Below, piece after piece: positions 14,325 through 23,223 of a stretch of DNA of 64,000 nucleotides (position 1 is its first letter; the number at the start of each line of letters is the position of its first letter). Below the pieces are notes generated by a model, which saw only the letters and a list, made by a program, of their open reading frames with translations, searched no databases and was not told the DNA's origin. Origin of the DNA: Vampirovibrionales bacterium (GTDB lineage: Bacteria > Cyanobacteriota > Vampirovibrionia > Vampirovibrionales > Vampirovibrionaceae); assembly GCA_029262635.1 (NCBI GenBank), contig JAJCZA010000002.1, forward strand, positions 310,001-374,000, in the 5' to 3' direction. The position numbers and the translations under genes were made by a program.

Positions 14325-16487
14325 TCAGGCTGCCCGTGCGTTTAGCTTTTCTAGCAGATGGTCAGCTTGGTCGCTTAGGGACGTGTGCTTTGAAGGTAGA
14401 GGGAGGAGATGGGCCGATGAAATCTGGCCCAGAGATTGGGCGAGGACCTCTTGTTGAGGAGGGCTGAAGGAACCTTCTTTAATGGCGAGTTCCATGAGGT
14501 GAAGCAAATCTTCGAGCAAGGCAGTGGCCTCAAACGAAGCTGAATTATCAAAGGGCAAATTGAGTTGAGCGTTTTTTAGCAATTGACTCAAATAATCGGG
14601 GTGGGTTCTGGTAAAGCTGACCAGGGCATCTAAGGCTTCGGGTAATGGCTTTTCAATAATCTCGCGAGCTGTAATCCTTCGTCGGGCAATAAGAGACTGA
14701 CGGCGAAAAGGTTCAAAATTATTGAGCTCCAGCAAGCGCATCTGCTTTTTGGGATTTTTAATTAACTGAGTGCCTAAATCCCCATGCACTTTAGCTGGGT
14801 GATTTAGCAAGGAGCGGTGTTGTTCCAGTCCACCAAAGGAGCCTTTGTAGGTATTGTAGAGAAAGTTGTGAACCCACTGAGGCAAGTGTCTTAGTATCAT
14901 GACGAGTAGCCCATCGGGTCTTAGATGGAAGCGTCGGATTTCGGTTTCGATCACATCAGTGGGACCAAGATAAGAGATCCCGACTTTGGGCGGGTTCAAG
15001 GCGATGTTAAAAACATTGGAAAACGAGGTGCCGGTTTCGTTGGTAAGGAGGGTTGCCGAGGGTTCTACAAAGGTATCGTTTTTATCGTGGGCTGAGATAA
15101 CCGTGACCTCATTCTGGTTAATGGCGTTGACTTGTTGCTGGAATTTTCGCATGAGTAGGCTGGAGTCCCGCATTTCAGGTATGGCTGGCTTTTTGTAGGC
15201 GAACACTGCCCATATCAGCTTTTTGAAAAGTTTTTTGGTCAGTGTTTCATCTGTTGAACCCCAAGAGCCGAAGAGTTTTTTCTCCAGCTTTTCCAGAGGG
15301 GCATAAAGTGGGCGTGCCCAGAGAGGGTCATCCGGAATACCATGAAGTGGCGAACTAAATAGCGCGGCTAAACCAATATAGCGGGCACCAATTAGTTTGG
15401 CTTCGGGTGAATTGAGGTTAAATGCTTCTTCAGGCGATAAAGGCGGGGCAGAGAAGTATTTAAGCAGGGCGGATATTAATACGGTGCCCCCCTGACTATG
15501 CCCAAACACCATGCCACGAGGAGCAATGGCTTCCATTAGTTTTTGGGCTATTTTTTTAGAGTGTTCTTTTAATTCTTTCTCAGAAAGAGGCAGTTCTTTC
15601 TTCCGGTAGGCCTTTTCAACGTCTTCGGTCAGCGCCTGCTCTAAAAACATCAGATAGGCGTTTAAAAAGGTCACATCGTTTAAATTAAGCGGGCGAAAAT
15701 TAATCACGTTGGGGTCGTGATAAATTTTAGACATATTCAGGTTCAGGGTTTTGCTTTGGCCTAAAGCCCGGTTGTAAAGCAGGTGGGTGTCCATAATTCC
15801 CTGCTTGTCATTTGGGTGGCTTATTTCAAGTTTATCAAATTCCCGGTGAACCCGGCCAACGGCCTGCTCCACAATAGAAGCTAACGATTCGCTGGTATTG
15901 ATTTTGGGTGAGACATCAAAAACACTGGTCTTTAGAAAGTTCTGAATCACCGGAACCAATAAGGCGCGTTCTTTAGGAATAATATGGAAAAACTCGCCCA
16001 ATGCCTTGTTTTTTCTCCAAGGAGGCTGGTTTAGAATGCCCTGAATCAGGGTAAGATTCTTTTGGATGAACTGAAATTGGAAGTCGCCCATATCTCGGGT
16101 GGCCAATTGGTAGGCGGGGAAAACGTCTGTTTGGTCATCGACGGACTCAATGCCGGTTCCTTCTCTAACCTCCGGGATATAGGACATGTAGCTGGGATGG
16201 TTTGTTCTGATCGTGGCAATGAAATCAATAACGGGTTTCATCGCCGTTGTGGTTGCCCAGGTGCCATGGAGATAAAACACAGGAACCCCATCGGGAAGTA
16301 GAATGTTCTGGTGTTTTTTGGGTGGGTTTTCGGAGTAGGTTTCAACAAGAGGTTCGGGTGGTTTTTTTCTAAGGGTGAAACGTTCCCACCAATCTCTGAA
16401 TTGTTCTCCTCGGCTTTTAGGTGCTTTGGAAGGGGCTCCTGAAAAAGGGATGGGATGTGGATGAAGGACTTCAGGCAGGCGAGGCAT
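14325..16487 (-). CDS. Large alpha/beta-hydrolase-like protein with N-terminal FSG motif
   Basis: 720 residues. The N-terminus contains PIPFSGAPSKAPK (F15). The oxyanion strand VPVFYLHGTWATT (H74-G75) and the nucleophile elbow GMVFGHSQGGT (S331) identify an alpha/beta-hydrolase, probably a lipase or esterase. A long helical insertion separates the two. The acid may lie in ISAHDKNDTFVEP; I could not assign the His with certainty. About 240 C-terminal residues are extra and helical (EIIEKPLPEALDALVSFTR). No signal peptide is visible, so it is intracellular unless the N-terminal motif directs export. Substrate unknown. Confidence 0.8.
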   Translation of the reverse strand: MPRLPEVLHPHPIPFSGAPSKAPKSRGEQFRDWWERFTLRKKPPEPLVETYSENPPKKHQNILLPDGVPVFYLHGTWATTTAMKPVIDFIATIRTNHPSYMSYIPEVREGTGIESVDDQTDVFPAYQLATRDMGDFQFQFIQKNLTLIQGILNQPPWRKNKALGEFFHIIPKERALLVPVIQNFLKTSVFDVSPKINTSESLASIVEQAVGRVHREFDKLEISHPNDKQGIMDTHLLYNRALGQSKTLNLNMSKIYHDPNVINFRPLNLNDVTFLNAYLMFLEQALTEDVEKAYRKKELPLSEKELKEHSKKIAQKLMEAIAPRGMVFGHSQGGTVLISALLKYFSAPPLSPEEAFNLNSPEAKLIGARYIGLAALFSSPLHGIPDDPLWARPLYAPLEKLEKKLFGSWGSTDETLTKKLFKKLIWAVFAYKKPAIPEMRDSSLLMRKFQQQVNAINQNEVTVISAHDKNDTFVEPSATLLTNETGTSFSNVFNIALNPPKVGISYLGPTDVIETEIRRFHLRPDGLLVMILRHLPQWVHNFLYNTYKGSFGGLEQHRSLLNHPAKVHGDLGTQLIKNPKKQMRLLELNNFEPFRRQSLIARRRITAREIIEKPLPEALDALVSFTRTHPDYLSQLLKNAQLNLPFDNSASFEATALLEDLLHLMELAIKEGSFSPPQQEVLAQSLGQISSAHLLPLPSKHTSLSDQADHLLEKLNARAA

Positions 16488-16775
16488 GGCTAACCTGCCT
16501 GCGTCTGGAAATGACGAAGAGTGCCCCTTTATTGGGTGAGTTGTCGCGGCTCTAAAGCCACCAGTAACTTGAATAGGAAATATCCCCTTTGATTTTAAGC
16601 TCGTCCTAAAGTCTTGAAAGAAGAGGTGGTTCTGTCCATTAATGATGAAATAAAATGGTGTTTATCCCTTTTACTTATACCATTTCCATGGTCTTTAGAT
16701 CAAACTGGGCACCGGCGGTTATTTGTTTGAAAGGCAAGACGAAAGTCAAAAAATGATGGGGGTGCTGACCCCGTG
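16488..16775. other. Gene-free spacer
   Basis: I see no frame, RNA or clear hairpin here. It separates two minus-strand genes. Confidence 0.4.
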
Positions 16776-17231
16776 TTATGGGCTTGCAATCCCTTTCTGA
16801 ATCTCCAGTAATTGTTTAGAGACTTGAATCCATTCACTTTTGACTTCGTCGGCCTTTTCCTCACCCACTTGTAAGGCTTGAGATTCCAGTAATCTTCGAA
16901 GAACGGCGAGTGTGTCCTGGTACACCACGTTGACCGGTGAGCCAAAAAAGCGTTCAATTTTACGAAGGGTGGAGCGCAATAGGGCAATGCCTTCATGGCT
17001 CCTCCCTCGAATGTCGGCCCCTTTGGCCAACTCAATGGTCTGACCTACGTTGACTAGGAAGACCTCCCCCTCACCGCGTTTTTCTTTCGGCAATGCGTCT
17101 AGCCAAAGAACGTGATTAAGATGGTGTTTTTGCCCATTACGCAGACGGTGGGCATCCATATTTAATCGTTCGCTTTTTAGTTGCTCTTCCGTTGGCAGGG
17201 CTTCTAAAGGCGTTTCCTGAGCTAGACTCAT
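16776..17231 (-). CDS. Hypothetical protein
   Basis: 151 residues, charged and mostly helical, with no signal or membrane segment. A central stretch GEVFLVNVGQTIELAKGADIRGR may form strands; IALLRSTLRKIERFFGSPVNVVYQDTLAVLRRLLE is amphipathic. Not recognised. GAGGAG lies 9 bases before the ATG and a promoter at 17274-17302 precedes it. Confidence 0.65.
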   Translation of the reverse strand: MSLAQETPLEALPTEEQLKSERLNMDAHRLRNGQKHHLNHVLWLDALPKEKRGEGEVFLVNVGQTIELAKGADIRGRSHEGIALLRSTLRKIERFFGSPVNVVYQDTLAVLRRLLESQALQVGEEKADEVKSEWIQVSKQLLEIQKGIASP

Positions 17232-17273
17232 GACCGATACTCCTCAAGTTTCTCATATCTGTATCCGGTTGCA

Positions 17274-17302
17274 TTTCTAGGGTAGAATCATTAGATTGGC
17301 AA
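17274..17302 (-). promoter_or_regulatory. Candidate promoter of the 16776-17231 gene
   Basis: On the minus strand, TTGCCA (17302-17297), 17 bases, TAGAAA (17279-17274). The predicted start is about 35 bases before the ATG. Confidence 0.5.
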
Positions 17303-17450
17303 TGAGCTTTTATATTCCTTAAGTTTCAATCCTATTAAACCGGATCCAGCTAAAGAATCAAGGCCAAAATGATAGGGTACGAGGTACACCATTGGAACTT
17401 TGGGAATTTTAGGACGATTTAAACATTGAACATGAAACATATTTCTTAAC

Positions 17451-18386
17451 ATGACTATTTTAAACAAACATTTTAAGCCTTATGTCTATCTTGCGGTACC
17501 GCTGGCTTTGATGGCGATTTTCTTTTTTTATCCCCTGTTTCTCACGTTTAAAATGAGTTTGTTTGATTACAGCCATGAATTGTATACGCCGGAATTTACA
17601 GGGGTTGGCAATTACATGCGTTTGTTTGCTTCGGCACCGTTTTGGCAGGCGGCAGGCAATACCCTGGTTTTTATGTTAGGGGTCGTACCAGCGATGATGG
17701 TTCTGCCCATTGTGCTGGCGGTTCTGGTGAACGGCAAGCTGAAGGGTATGGCGTTTTTTCGTACCCTGATTTATTTACCCGTGGTGGTTTCCATGGTGGT
17801 GGTTGGCTTGGCGTGGAAGTGGATGTACGCCAAGGACGGAATTATCAATTACGGCCTAAGCCTGCTCCATATCCCGCCGGTGGACTGGCTGGTTAATCCC
17901 GACGTGGCTCTTTATGCTGTGATGATAGTGGTGGTTTGGAAAGGGTTGGCCTATTACATGATGATGTATCTGGCCCAACTGCAAAGTGTGCCCAAGGCAT
18001 TGTATGATGCGGCGAAAATCGATGGCGCCAGCACCCTGGCCACCCACTGGCATGTGACTCTGCCGCACTTGCGCCCGACCCTGCTACTGGTGGCTATTAT
18101 CAGTACGATCGGAAGCTTGAAGGTGTTTACGGAAATCTATGTGATGACCGGCGGAGGCCCCATTGGTTCCACCCGAACCCTGGTCTATTATATCTACGAA
18201 CAGGCGTTTGAGAATCTGGATTTGGGTTTGGCAAGTGCCGCTGGACTGTTGTTGATGGGGGTTTTGCTGGTGCTGTCCCTGATTCAAATTCGATATTTTC
18301 AGCAGTTGGATGATACGCCCAAGCCGTCACGCCATCAAAAAGCGGGCACGCTGGAGACGGAAGCCGGGGAGAGTCATCATGCTTAA
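17451..18386 (+). CDS. Sugar ABC transporter permease, MalF type
   Basis: A 311-residue inner-membrane permease with about six helices, the first near residues 14-32 (LAVPLALMAIFFFYPLFL). The cytoplasmic EAA loop, which contacts the ATPase, is LYDAAKIDGASTLATHWHVTLPHLRP. Homologues import sugars or glycerol-phosphate compounds; the substrate cannot be read here. No good ribosome site precedes ATG 17451. It overlaps the next permease by 8 bases. No binding protein or ATPase gene is nearby, so a shared ATPase or distant partners are likely. Confidence 0.92.
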   Translation: MTILNKHFKPYVYLAVPLALMAIFFFYPLFLTFKMSLFDYSHELYTPEFTGVGNYMRLFASAPFWQAAGNTLVFMLGVVPAMMVLPIVLAVLVNGKLKGMAFFRTLIYLPVVVSMVVVGLAWKWMYAKDGIINYGLSLLHIPPVDWLVNPDVALYAVMIVVVWKGLAYYMMMYLAQLQSVPKALYDAAKIDGASTLATHWHVTLPHLRPTLLLVAIISTIGSLKVFTEIYVMTGGGPIGSTRTLVYYIYEQAFENLDLGLASAAGLLLMGVLLVLSLIQIRYFQQLDDTPKPSRHQKAGTLETEAGESHHA

Positions 18387-19227
18387 GAAAAGCTTGCATT
18401 ATGCCTTATTAACCGCTTTGGTGATTGCATCGGTCGGGCCGTTCCTTTGGCTGCTATTTACGGCGATTAAATCCGGAGACGAAAATATTTTTAACCCGGC
18501 CCAGTTTTTACCGCAAAAGCCAACGCTGGCGAATTTTTCCGAGACCTGGAACAAAGTGAGCATGGGCAGTTATATGCTGAATAGCGTGGTTGTGGCGATT
18601 TTAACCGTCGGGTTTAACTTGGTTTTCAGTACGTTGGCCGCTTACCCGTTGGCTCGTATGCAATTTACCGGGCAAAAAGGCGTGTTTCTGGTGATTCTCT
18701 CCACCATGATGATTCCGTTTCAGGTCATTATGATTCCTCTGTATTTGATTGTTCTGAAGGCTGGGTTAACGGATAACACGATGCTAGGGCCGGGCTGGCC
18801 ACCGATTCATGTTTGGGCTGGTCTGATTATTCCCTTTGCCATTAGCGGATTCGGAATTTTCTTTGTTCGGCAAGCACTGGTGGGTTTGCCGAAAGAGCTG
18901 GAGGAGTCGGCTGTACTTGACGGGTGTAACAGTGTTCAGGTGTTGTTAAAGGTTTTACTTCCGTTGATTAAACCCACGTTGGCGACGTTGGCTGTGTTTA
19001 CGTTTATGGCTAGTTGGGGAGAATTCCTCTGGCCCAGTATTCTATTGTCCGAGGAAAAGCATTTTACCTTACCTGTGGGTCTGGTGTACTTACAGGGGAC
19101 GTTTAGTTCTAACTGGCGGATAATTGCCGCCGGGACGGTGCTGTCCATGTTACCCATTATCAGCTTTTTCCTCATCCTGCAACGCTATTTTGTCTCCGGT
19201 ACGTTATCCGGCTCCGTGAAAGGCTAA
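18379..19227 (+). CDS. Sugar ABC transporter permease, MalG type
   Basis: 282 residues from ATG 18379, chosen because GGGGAGAG lies 5 bases upstream. A longer frame reaching 18310 would be buried in the previous gene. About six membrane helices; the EAA motif is LPKELEESAVLDGCNSVQVLLKVLLPLIKP, in the MalG position before the last helix. It pairs with the MalF-type subunit to form the translocation channel. Confidence 0.92.
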   Translation: MLKKSLHYALLTALVIASVGPFLWLLFTAIKSGDENIFNPAQFLPQKPTLANFSETWNKVSMGSYMLNSVVVAILTVGFNLVFSTLAAYPLARMQFTGQKGVFLVILSTMMIPFQVIMIPLYLIVLKAGLTDNTMLGPGWPPIHVWAGLIIPFAISGFGIFFVRQALVGLPKELEESAVLDGCNSVQVLLKVLLPLIKPTLATLAVFTFMASWGEFLWPSILLSEEKHFTLPVGLVYLQGTFSSNWRIIAAGTVLSMLPIISFFLILQRYFVSGTLSGSVKG

Positions 19228-19318
19228 CGCTGTTTAATGGCTCGCTTGAAAATTGAGTGTGTTTCGGGCATTCTATTACTTGGTTATAGCGTTATATTAG
19301 CGAGAGGGAGCAAAGGCA

Positions 19319-20125
19319 ATGGAGCGAGAGCAGGTAGGTGTGGTGGAAAAAGAAGGTGATTTATCACGCCGGGGGTTTCTTAAAAAAGCGGTGATCGGTG
19401 GGAGTGGTTTGTTGGCGTTGTCTCAATTGGGCGGTATTGCCGAGGCGTGTCAGCGTGGTCAGCAAAAAACAGACGATGTGAAAGTCGGTTGCAAGAAAAG
19501 TGCTTCTGGAGCAAATGTTTTTCCGCTGGCGGCACTAACCGCCAAAGATTTTAGTCATTTGCCGGGCCAGTTAAAGGGCCTTTCGGCTAGTCAGCTTCAA
19601 CAGCATATTGCTTTGTATGAAGGGTACGTTAAAAAATACAACAGGGTTCAACAAGACATTCAGGCGAGCCGGAAGGCCGGTGATTACAGCAAGGCACGCG
19701 GCTTTCAGTTGCGTCAAAGCTACGCTTTAAATGGGGTGGTTCTTCATGATTTGTATTTTAGCAACCTGACCCCTCAAAGTGCGCCACCGACAACAGGATC
19801 AATAGTCGAATCCTTGATTAATCGGGATTTTGGTAGCCTCGAAACCTATTTCGCTGACTTGCGCTCGGTGGGCAAAACCATGCGAGGTTGGGCCATTACC
19901 GGTTACAGTACGATGGACGGGAAAATTCATAACTACGGGCTGGATACCCATGATCAGGGCAGTCCGCTGGGCGTGTTTCCGTTGATGGTGTTGGATGTGT
20001 ATGAGCATGCTTATATGGTCGATTACGGGACGAATCGGGGCGCTTATTTGGACGCCTTTGTCGGGCTGATTGACTGGCCGGTGGTGGAACAGCGGTTGAA
20101 AAAAGCCATGGCGCTTCTAAACTAA
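19319..20125 (+). CDS. Tat-exported Fe/Mn superoxide dismutase
   Basis: 268 residues. The N-terminus has a twin-arginine signal, SRRGFLKKAVIGGSGLLAL (about residues 16-34), so folded export is expected. The mature part has the Fe/Mn-SOD fold. Likely metal ligands are H96 (LQQHIALYEGYVKKYN), H143 (GVVLHDLYFSNL), D226 and H230 (LDVYEHAYMVDYGTNRGAYL). It converts superoxide to peroxide and oxygen outside the cytoplasm. The metal cannot be assigned by eye. GAGGGAG precedes the start. It is about 90 bases after the permease genes, with no obvious functional link. Confidence 0.9.
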   Translation: MEREQVGVVEKEGDLSRRGFLKKAVIGGSGLLALSQLGGIAEACQRGQQKTDDVKVGCKKSASGANVFPLAALTAKDFSHLPGQLKGLSASQLQQHIALYEGYVKKYNRVQQDIQASRKAGDYSKARGFQLRQSYALNGVVLHDLYFSNLTPQSAPPTTGSIVESLINRDFGSLETYFADLRSVGKTMRGWAITGYSTMDGKIHNYGLDTHDQGSPLGVFPLMVLDVYEHAYMVDYGTNRGAYLDAFVGLIDWPVVEQRLKKAMALLN

Positions 20126-20139
20126 AGAAGAAAGAAAAA

Positions 20140-20163
20140 GGCAGGTCAATCCATTGACCTGCC
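20140..20163 (-). terminator. Strong inverted repeat, terminator-like on the minus strand
   Basis: GGCAGGTCAAT and ATTGACCTGCC form an 11-bp perfect stem with a 2-base loop. No T run follows on the plus strand. On the minus strand it is followed by TTTTTCTTTCTTC, so it would terminate minus-strand transcription entering from the right. No minus-strand gene with a good start lies there. Confidence 0.55.
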
Positions 20164-20308
20164 AGCGTTAGGCGTAGATGAGGGAATAAACGAGAGAGTG
20201 ATTTTGGCTACCCACCCGCTTGATTGACGCTTCTTTTCCTCTGACTTCCGAATGCCTTTGGCCGATTCGTAATCCAAATCAACTCGTCGGTAAGGACGAA
20301 GGGGACGG

Positions 20309-20337
20309 TTGATAAAATGGAACGGCTATGCTACTAT
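20309..20337 (+). promoter_or_regulatory. Promoter of the 20386 gene
   Basis: TTGATA at 20309-20314, 17 bases, TACTAT at 20332-20337; start predicted near 20344, 42 bases before the ATG. Confidence 0.7.
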
Positions 20338-20385
20338 GTTGGTCACAATAAAGGAGTCATTAAAAATCGATAAGGAATCCTCACT

Positions 20386-20730
20386 ATGCAAATAAGCCGC
20401 TTTCAGCCCATCGCCCCTCGTCCAGCATTTTCGGGCAAAAGTTTTGTTGCAGGTCGTCATGATTTAGCGTCACTTGTAGGTAAGATTAGCCGTGAGGAGA
20501 TGAAACTTAGAGACCAGGAGCAGAATTTTGTTGTTAATGGCGTAATGGATGTGGAGAATGAAACTTTGGGGACAAGTCAGACTTGCTCTTATTTGGCAAC
20601 GGGTGATGACGCCGTATTCCTTAGAGCGTTCACCAATCTTCGTGATTCACCGGAGACGACTCCTCAGGAAAAACGCTGGCTGGGGGAACTGATTTACAAC
20701 TATTTTCTCCCAAGTCAGACTAAAGAGTGA
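20386..20730 (+). CDS. Hypothetical protein with N-terminal FSGK motif
   Basis: 114 soluble residues beginning MQISRFQPIAPRPAFSGKS (F15), a clear example of the window's F-[SG]-G signature. The rest is charged and mixed alpha/beta (EEMKLRDQEQNFVVNGVMDVEN, EKRWLGELIYNYFL). No signal peptide or membrane helix. It has its own promoter and an AAGGA ribosome site, and stands alone between oppositely organised neighbours. Family unknown. Confidence 0.7.
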   Translation: MQISRFQPIAPRPAFSGKSFVAGRHDLASLVGKISREEMKLRDQEQNFVVNGVMDVENETLGTSQTCSYLATGDDAVFLRAFTNLRDSPETTPQEKRWLGELIYNYFLPSQTKE

Positions 20731-20783
20731 TACCCTCTGTCTAGAGGTTTTTAGCCTCAATTTAATATCAGAATTCGAATGCG

Positions 20784-22340
20784 TTAAAGACGCTTAATTC
20801 GTACCGTGTAGGTGATCACTCGTTCGCCTTTGGTGGGGACACTCACGGGCATGTGGATGGTATGGGCGTCTTCCTGGGTGTAATCCACATTGTTGGTGAT
20901 CATTTTCCAGTCGCCAAACAGGTGATCCACCACGGTGATGGTGACTGGGGCGTTTTTCTTGTGGTTGCGTAATTTAACCTCGTAGGTCTCTTCGATAAAT
21001 TTTGCCTCTTTGCGATAGTTCAGGCGCTTTTTCTCGCCCACCAGATCAAAGGCATCGCCCACGTAGAGTTCAATTTTTTCGTCTTCTGGCGTGTGATCAA
21101 TCCAGTCTTCGCCCACAAATTGAAGCGAGCCGGACTGATCGGCTTTGTTTACCCGAACCCGTCCCTTGGGTAAAGGAATGCCCAAGCGGTTGTTTTTTGT
21201 ATTTTTTACGGTGAGCAGGGTGTTAATCTTTTTCTGTTCGCTGGTGTCATAACCTTGGCCAGGGCGTCCGTAATAGTTTGGGGTGCCGTAGTAATTACCA
21301 CGCCAGCCGGAAAAACGCCAGCGGTGGTAGTTCGTGCGTCCCGGATCGTAAATATAGGTTTTTTTCAGGGGAATCTGATTGGCGCTAATCAGGGTCACCT
21401 GCTTGGTTTCATGGTTTTTAATATCGGTTCGATCACTTAGGGTATAAAGATGGTATTCAAAAAAGCTTTCTTCTTTAAATTGCCGAGCTTCTTTTTTGAG
21501 TGCGTCCATGGAGCGGAACGCAACGGCACCCATAGCCATATTACCGTTCTGGTTCTGGATTTTTCTTACGTCCCCCGCGACCAGTTTTAATTTAGCGTTG
21601 TCGTAGCTCATGCCGGATTGATTGTCCAGGGTCACCCAGCCGGTGAGATCAATGCGGGTGTCGTCCTTGTTAATCACGGCCACGTAGTCGCTGTGCCAGT
21701 TCAGTCCGTCTGTCAGGTAAGAGACTTCCGACTGATGCGTGCCGCCTTTGGTGCTGTATAAATCCCACAACAGGGTTGGTCGGGGATATAGCCCTTCCGG
21801 GAGCTCCTCAATGATAATATCGCCCAAGGTGGTCAGCAGAATACCGTCATCGGTTTGAATGGCAAAATGACTGTTGTTGGTTTTATTGTAGTTGTGGCTA
21901 TAGCGGTTTCGACTATAGCCAGTTGGGCGGAAATAAGACGTAGCCGGATTCAACAGGGTGCCGGTCTGGGTCACACCGTTTTTTCGAAAGCGGATTTTCT
22001 GGCCCACCATGCGATCCAGAATGGTGTTTTTGTTGATCAGGTCATAACGAAAATTCTGCTCCAGCACCTGGACGGATTTCGGTGCTGTCAGGGATTTAAA
22101 ATGGACGCTGGTGGGATCAATCAGCCCGGCAACGTCGTCCAACTCAACTTGATTAACGCCTTTTTTCAGGGGTAGGGCTCGATAGTCTTTTACGAGCCCG
22201 AAGTTCTGGTTGTACACGGTAATCTCTGGATCTTGCGCGAATGCACCAAGACCGAAGGTAACGGCGAAAAAGCCAAAAGCCAGTAATCCGGCGGTGAACT
22301 TTTTTTTGCGAGGGGCGATGAAGGGGAATAAAGGGGTCAT
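20784..22340 (-). CDS. DUF4139-domain exported protein
   Basis: About 518 residues. A signal peptide lies at the N-terminus (AGLLAFGFFAVTFGLGAFAQ). The mature protein matches the DUF4139 family (ITVYNQNFGLVKDYRALPLKKG, IDPTSVHFKSL, SVQVLEQNFRYDLINKNTIL) and is beta-rich. Its function is unknown. I place the start at ATG 22340, preceded by AAGGAC, rather than the ATG at 22361 that lacks a ribosome site. It lies at the downstream end of the polysaccharide locus on the same strand but may be unrelated to it. Confidence 0.85.
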   Translation of the reverse strand: MTPLFPFIAPRKKKFTAGLLAFGFFAVTFGLGAFAQDPEITVYNQNFGLVKDYRALPLKKGVNQVELDDVAGLIDPTSVHFKSLTAPKSVQVLEQNFRYDLINKNTILDRMVGQKIRFRKNGVTQTGTLLNPATSYFRPTGYSRNRYSHNYNKTNNSHFAIQTDDGILLTTLGDIIIEELPEGLYPRPTLLWDLYSTKGGTHQSEVSYLTDGLNWHSDYVAVINKDDTRIDLTGWVTLDNQSGMSYDNAKLKLVAGDVRKIQNQNGNMAMGAVAFRSMDALKKEARQFKEESFFEYHLYTLSDRTDIKNHETKQVTLISANQIPLKKTYIYDPGRTNYHRWRFSGWRGNYYGTPNYYGRPGQGYDTSEQKKINTLLTVKNTKNNRLGIPLPKGRVRVNKADQSGSLQFVGEDWIDHTPEDEKIELYVGDAFDLVGEKKRLNYRKEAKFIEETYEVKLRNHKKNAPVTITVVDHLFGDWKMITNNVDYTQEDAHTIHMPVSVPTKGERVITYTVRIKRL

Positions 22341-22413
22341 GGTCAAATTGTCCTTTTTCATGATGTTAAGGGGTGTTTGGGATCATGCACGTCAACCTGA
22401 AAAAAAGTTCAAC

Positions 22414-23223
22414 TTAGTTTTGAGATGTTTCACGATCTAAACCCAGTTTGTGTTTGAGCCATTGTAACCCAATTAACCCCATGAAAGGAATGTTGGTGAT
22501 CAGGTAACGAATAAACAGGCGTCGAGGCTCTTTGACCACCCGGTAAAACCATTCCAGACAAATTTTCCGCATCCAGACCGGGGCTCGCTGGACGTGGCCG
22601 GTAAAAAATGGGAATGCGGCGCCCACACCCAGCATCACGGCTTGAACTTTACCCTGGTGTTTGGCCATCCAGTTTTCCTGTTTTGGGCATCCGAGGGCCA
22701 CCATCAGGATATGGGTACCACTGGCGTTAATTTCATCGACAATAGTGTTTTCCTCGGATTCGCTTAGAGGGCGAAAGGGCGGCGAAATCATACCGGCGAT
22801 CTTCAGGTTTGGGTATTGAAGGGTTAAACGTTTCTTTAATTCCTCAAGCACGTCATCGGTAGTGCCTAAAAAGAAAATAGAGAGTCCTTCTTCCTCCGCT
22901 CGCTGGAATGTTCGAATCATTAAATTTTCCCCAGCCACCTGAACCTGATCTGTGCCATAAACCCAGTTCATACACAGGGAAACAGGTTTGCCGTCGGGCG
23001 TGGCCATGACGGCGTTTTTATGAAGCGCCTGAAAATCTTTATCCCATTGAGCTTCCATGACCATATGAACACTGGTGACACAAACGTAACTGGACTCTCG
23101 GGCGCGGCCAAGGCGAATCACTTCGTCCACCATGGTTTCAAATGGGGCGTTGGTAATCCAGGTATTGAGGACCCGTCTTTTTTTCAGGGATGTTAAATTG
23201 CTTTTAGACTGGGTTTTAACCAT
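22414..23223 (-). CDS. WecG/TagA/CpsF-family glycosyltransferase
   Basis: A 269-residue GT26 enzyme. These add ManNAc, ManNAcA or a related sugar to a lipid-linked intermediate. Signatures are VMATPDGKPVSL, LGCPKQENWMAKH, GVGAAFPFFTGHVQRAP and WFYRVVKEPRRLFIRYL. The C-terminal basic and hydrophobic part provides membrane association. The start overlaps the preceding glycosyltransferase by 8 bases, so they are coupled. It probably acts early or mid-chain in the assembly of the polysaccharide encoded upstream. Confidence 0.93.
   Translation of the reverse strand: MVKTQSKSNLTSLKKRRVLNTWITNAPFETMVDEVIRLGRARESSYVCVTSVHMVMEAQWDKDFQALHKNAVMATPDGKPVSLCMNWVYGTDQVQVAGENLMIRTFQRAEEEGLSIFFLGTTDDVLEELKKRLTLQYPNLKIAGMISPPFRPLSESEENTIVDEINASGTHILMVALGCPKQENWMAKHQGKVQAVMLGVGAAFPFFTGHVQRAPVWMRKICLEWFYRVVKEPRRLFIRYLITNIPFMGLIGLQWLKHKLGLDRETSQN

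Noticed and set aside
20164-20340. Minus-strand coding-like frame (PYRRVDLDYESAKGIRKSE) ending near the 20140 hairpin
   Set aside because: Composition is protein-like but there is no start codon or ribosome site; could be a gene remnant, not enough to annotate.
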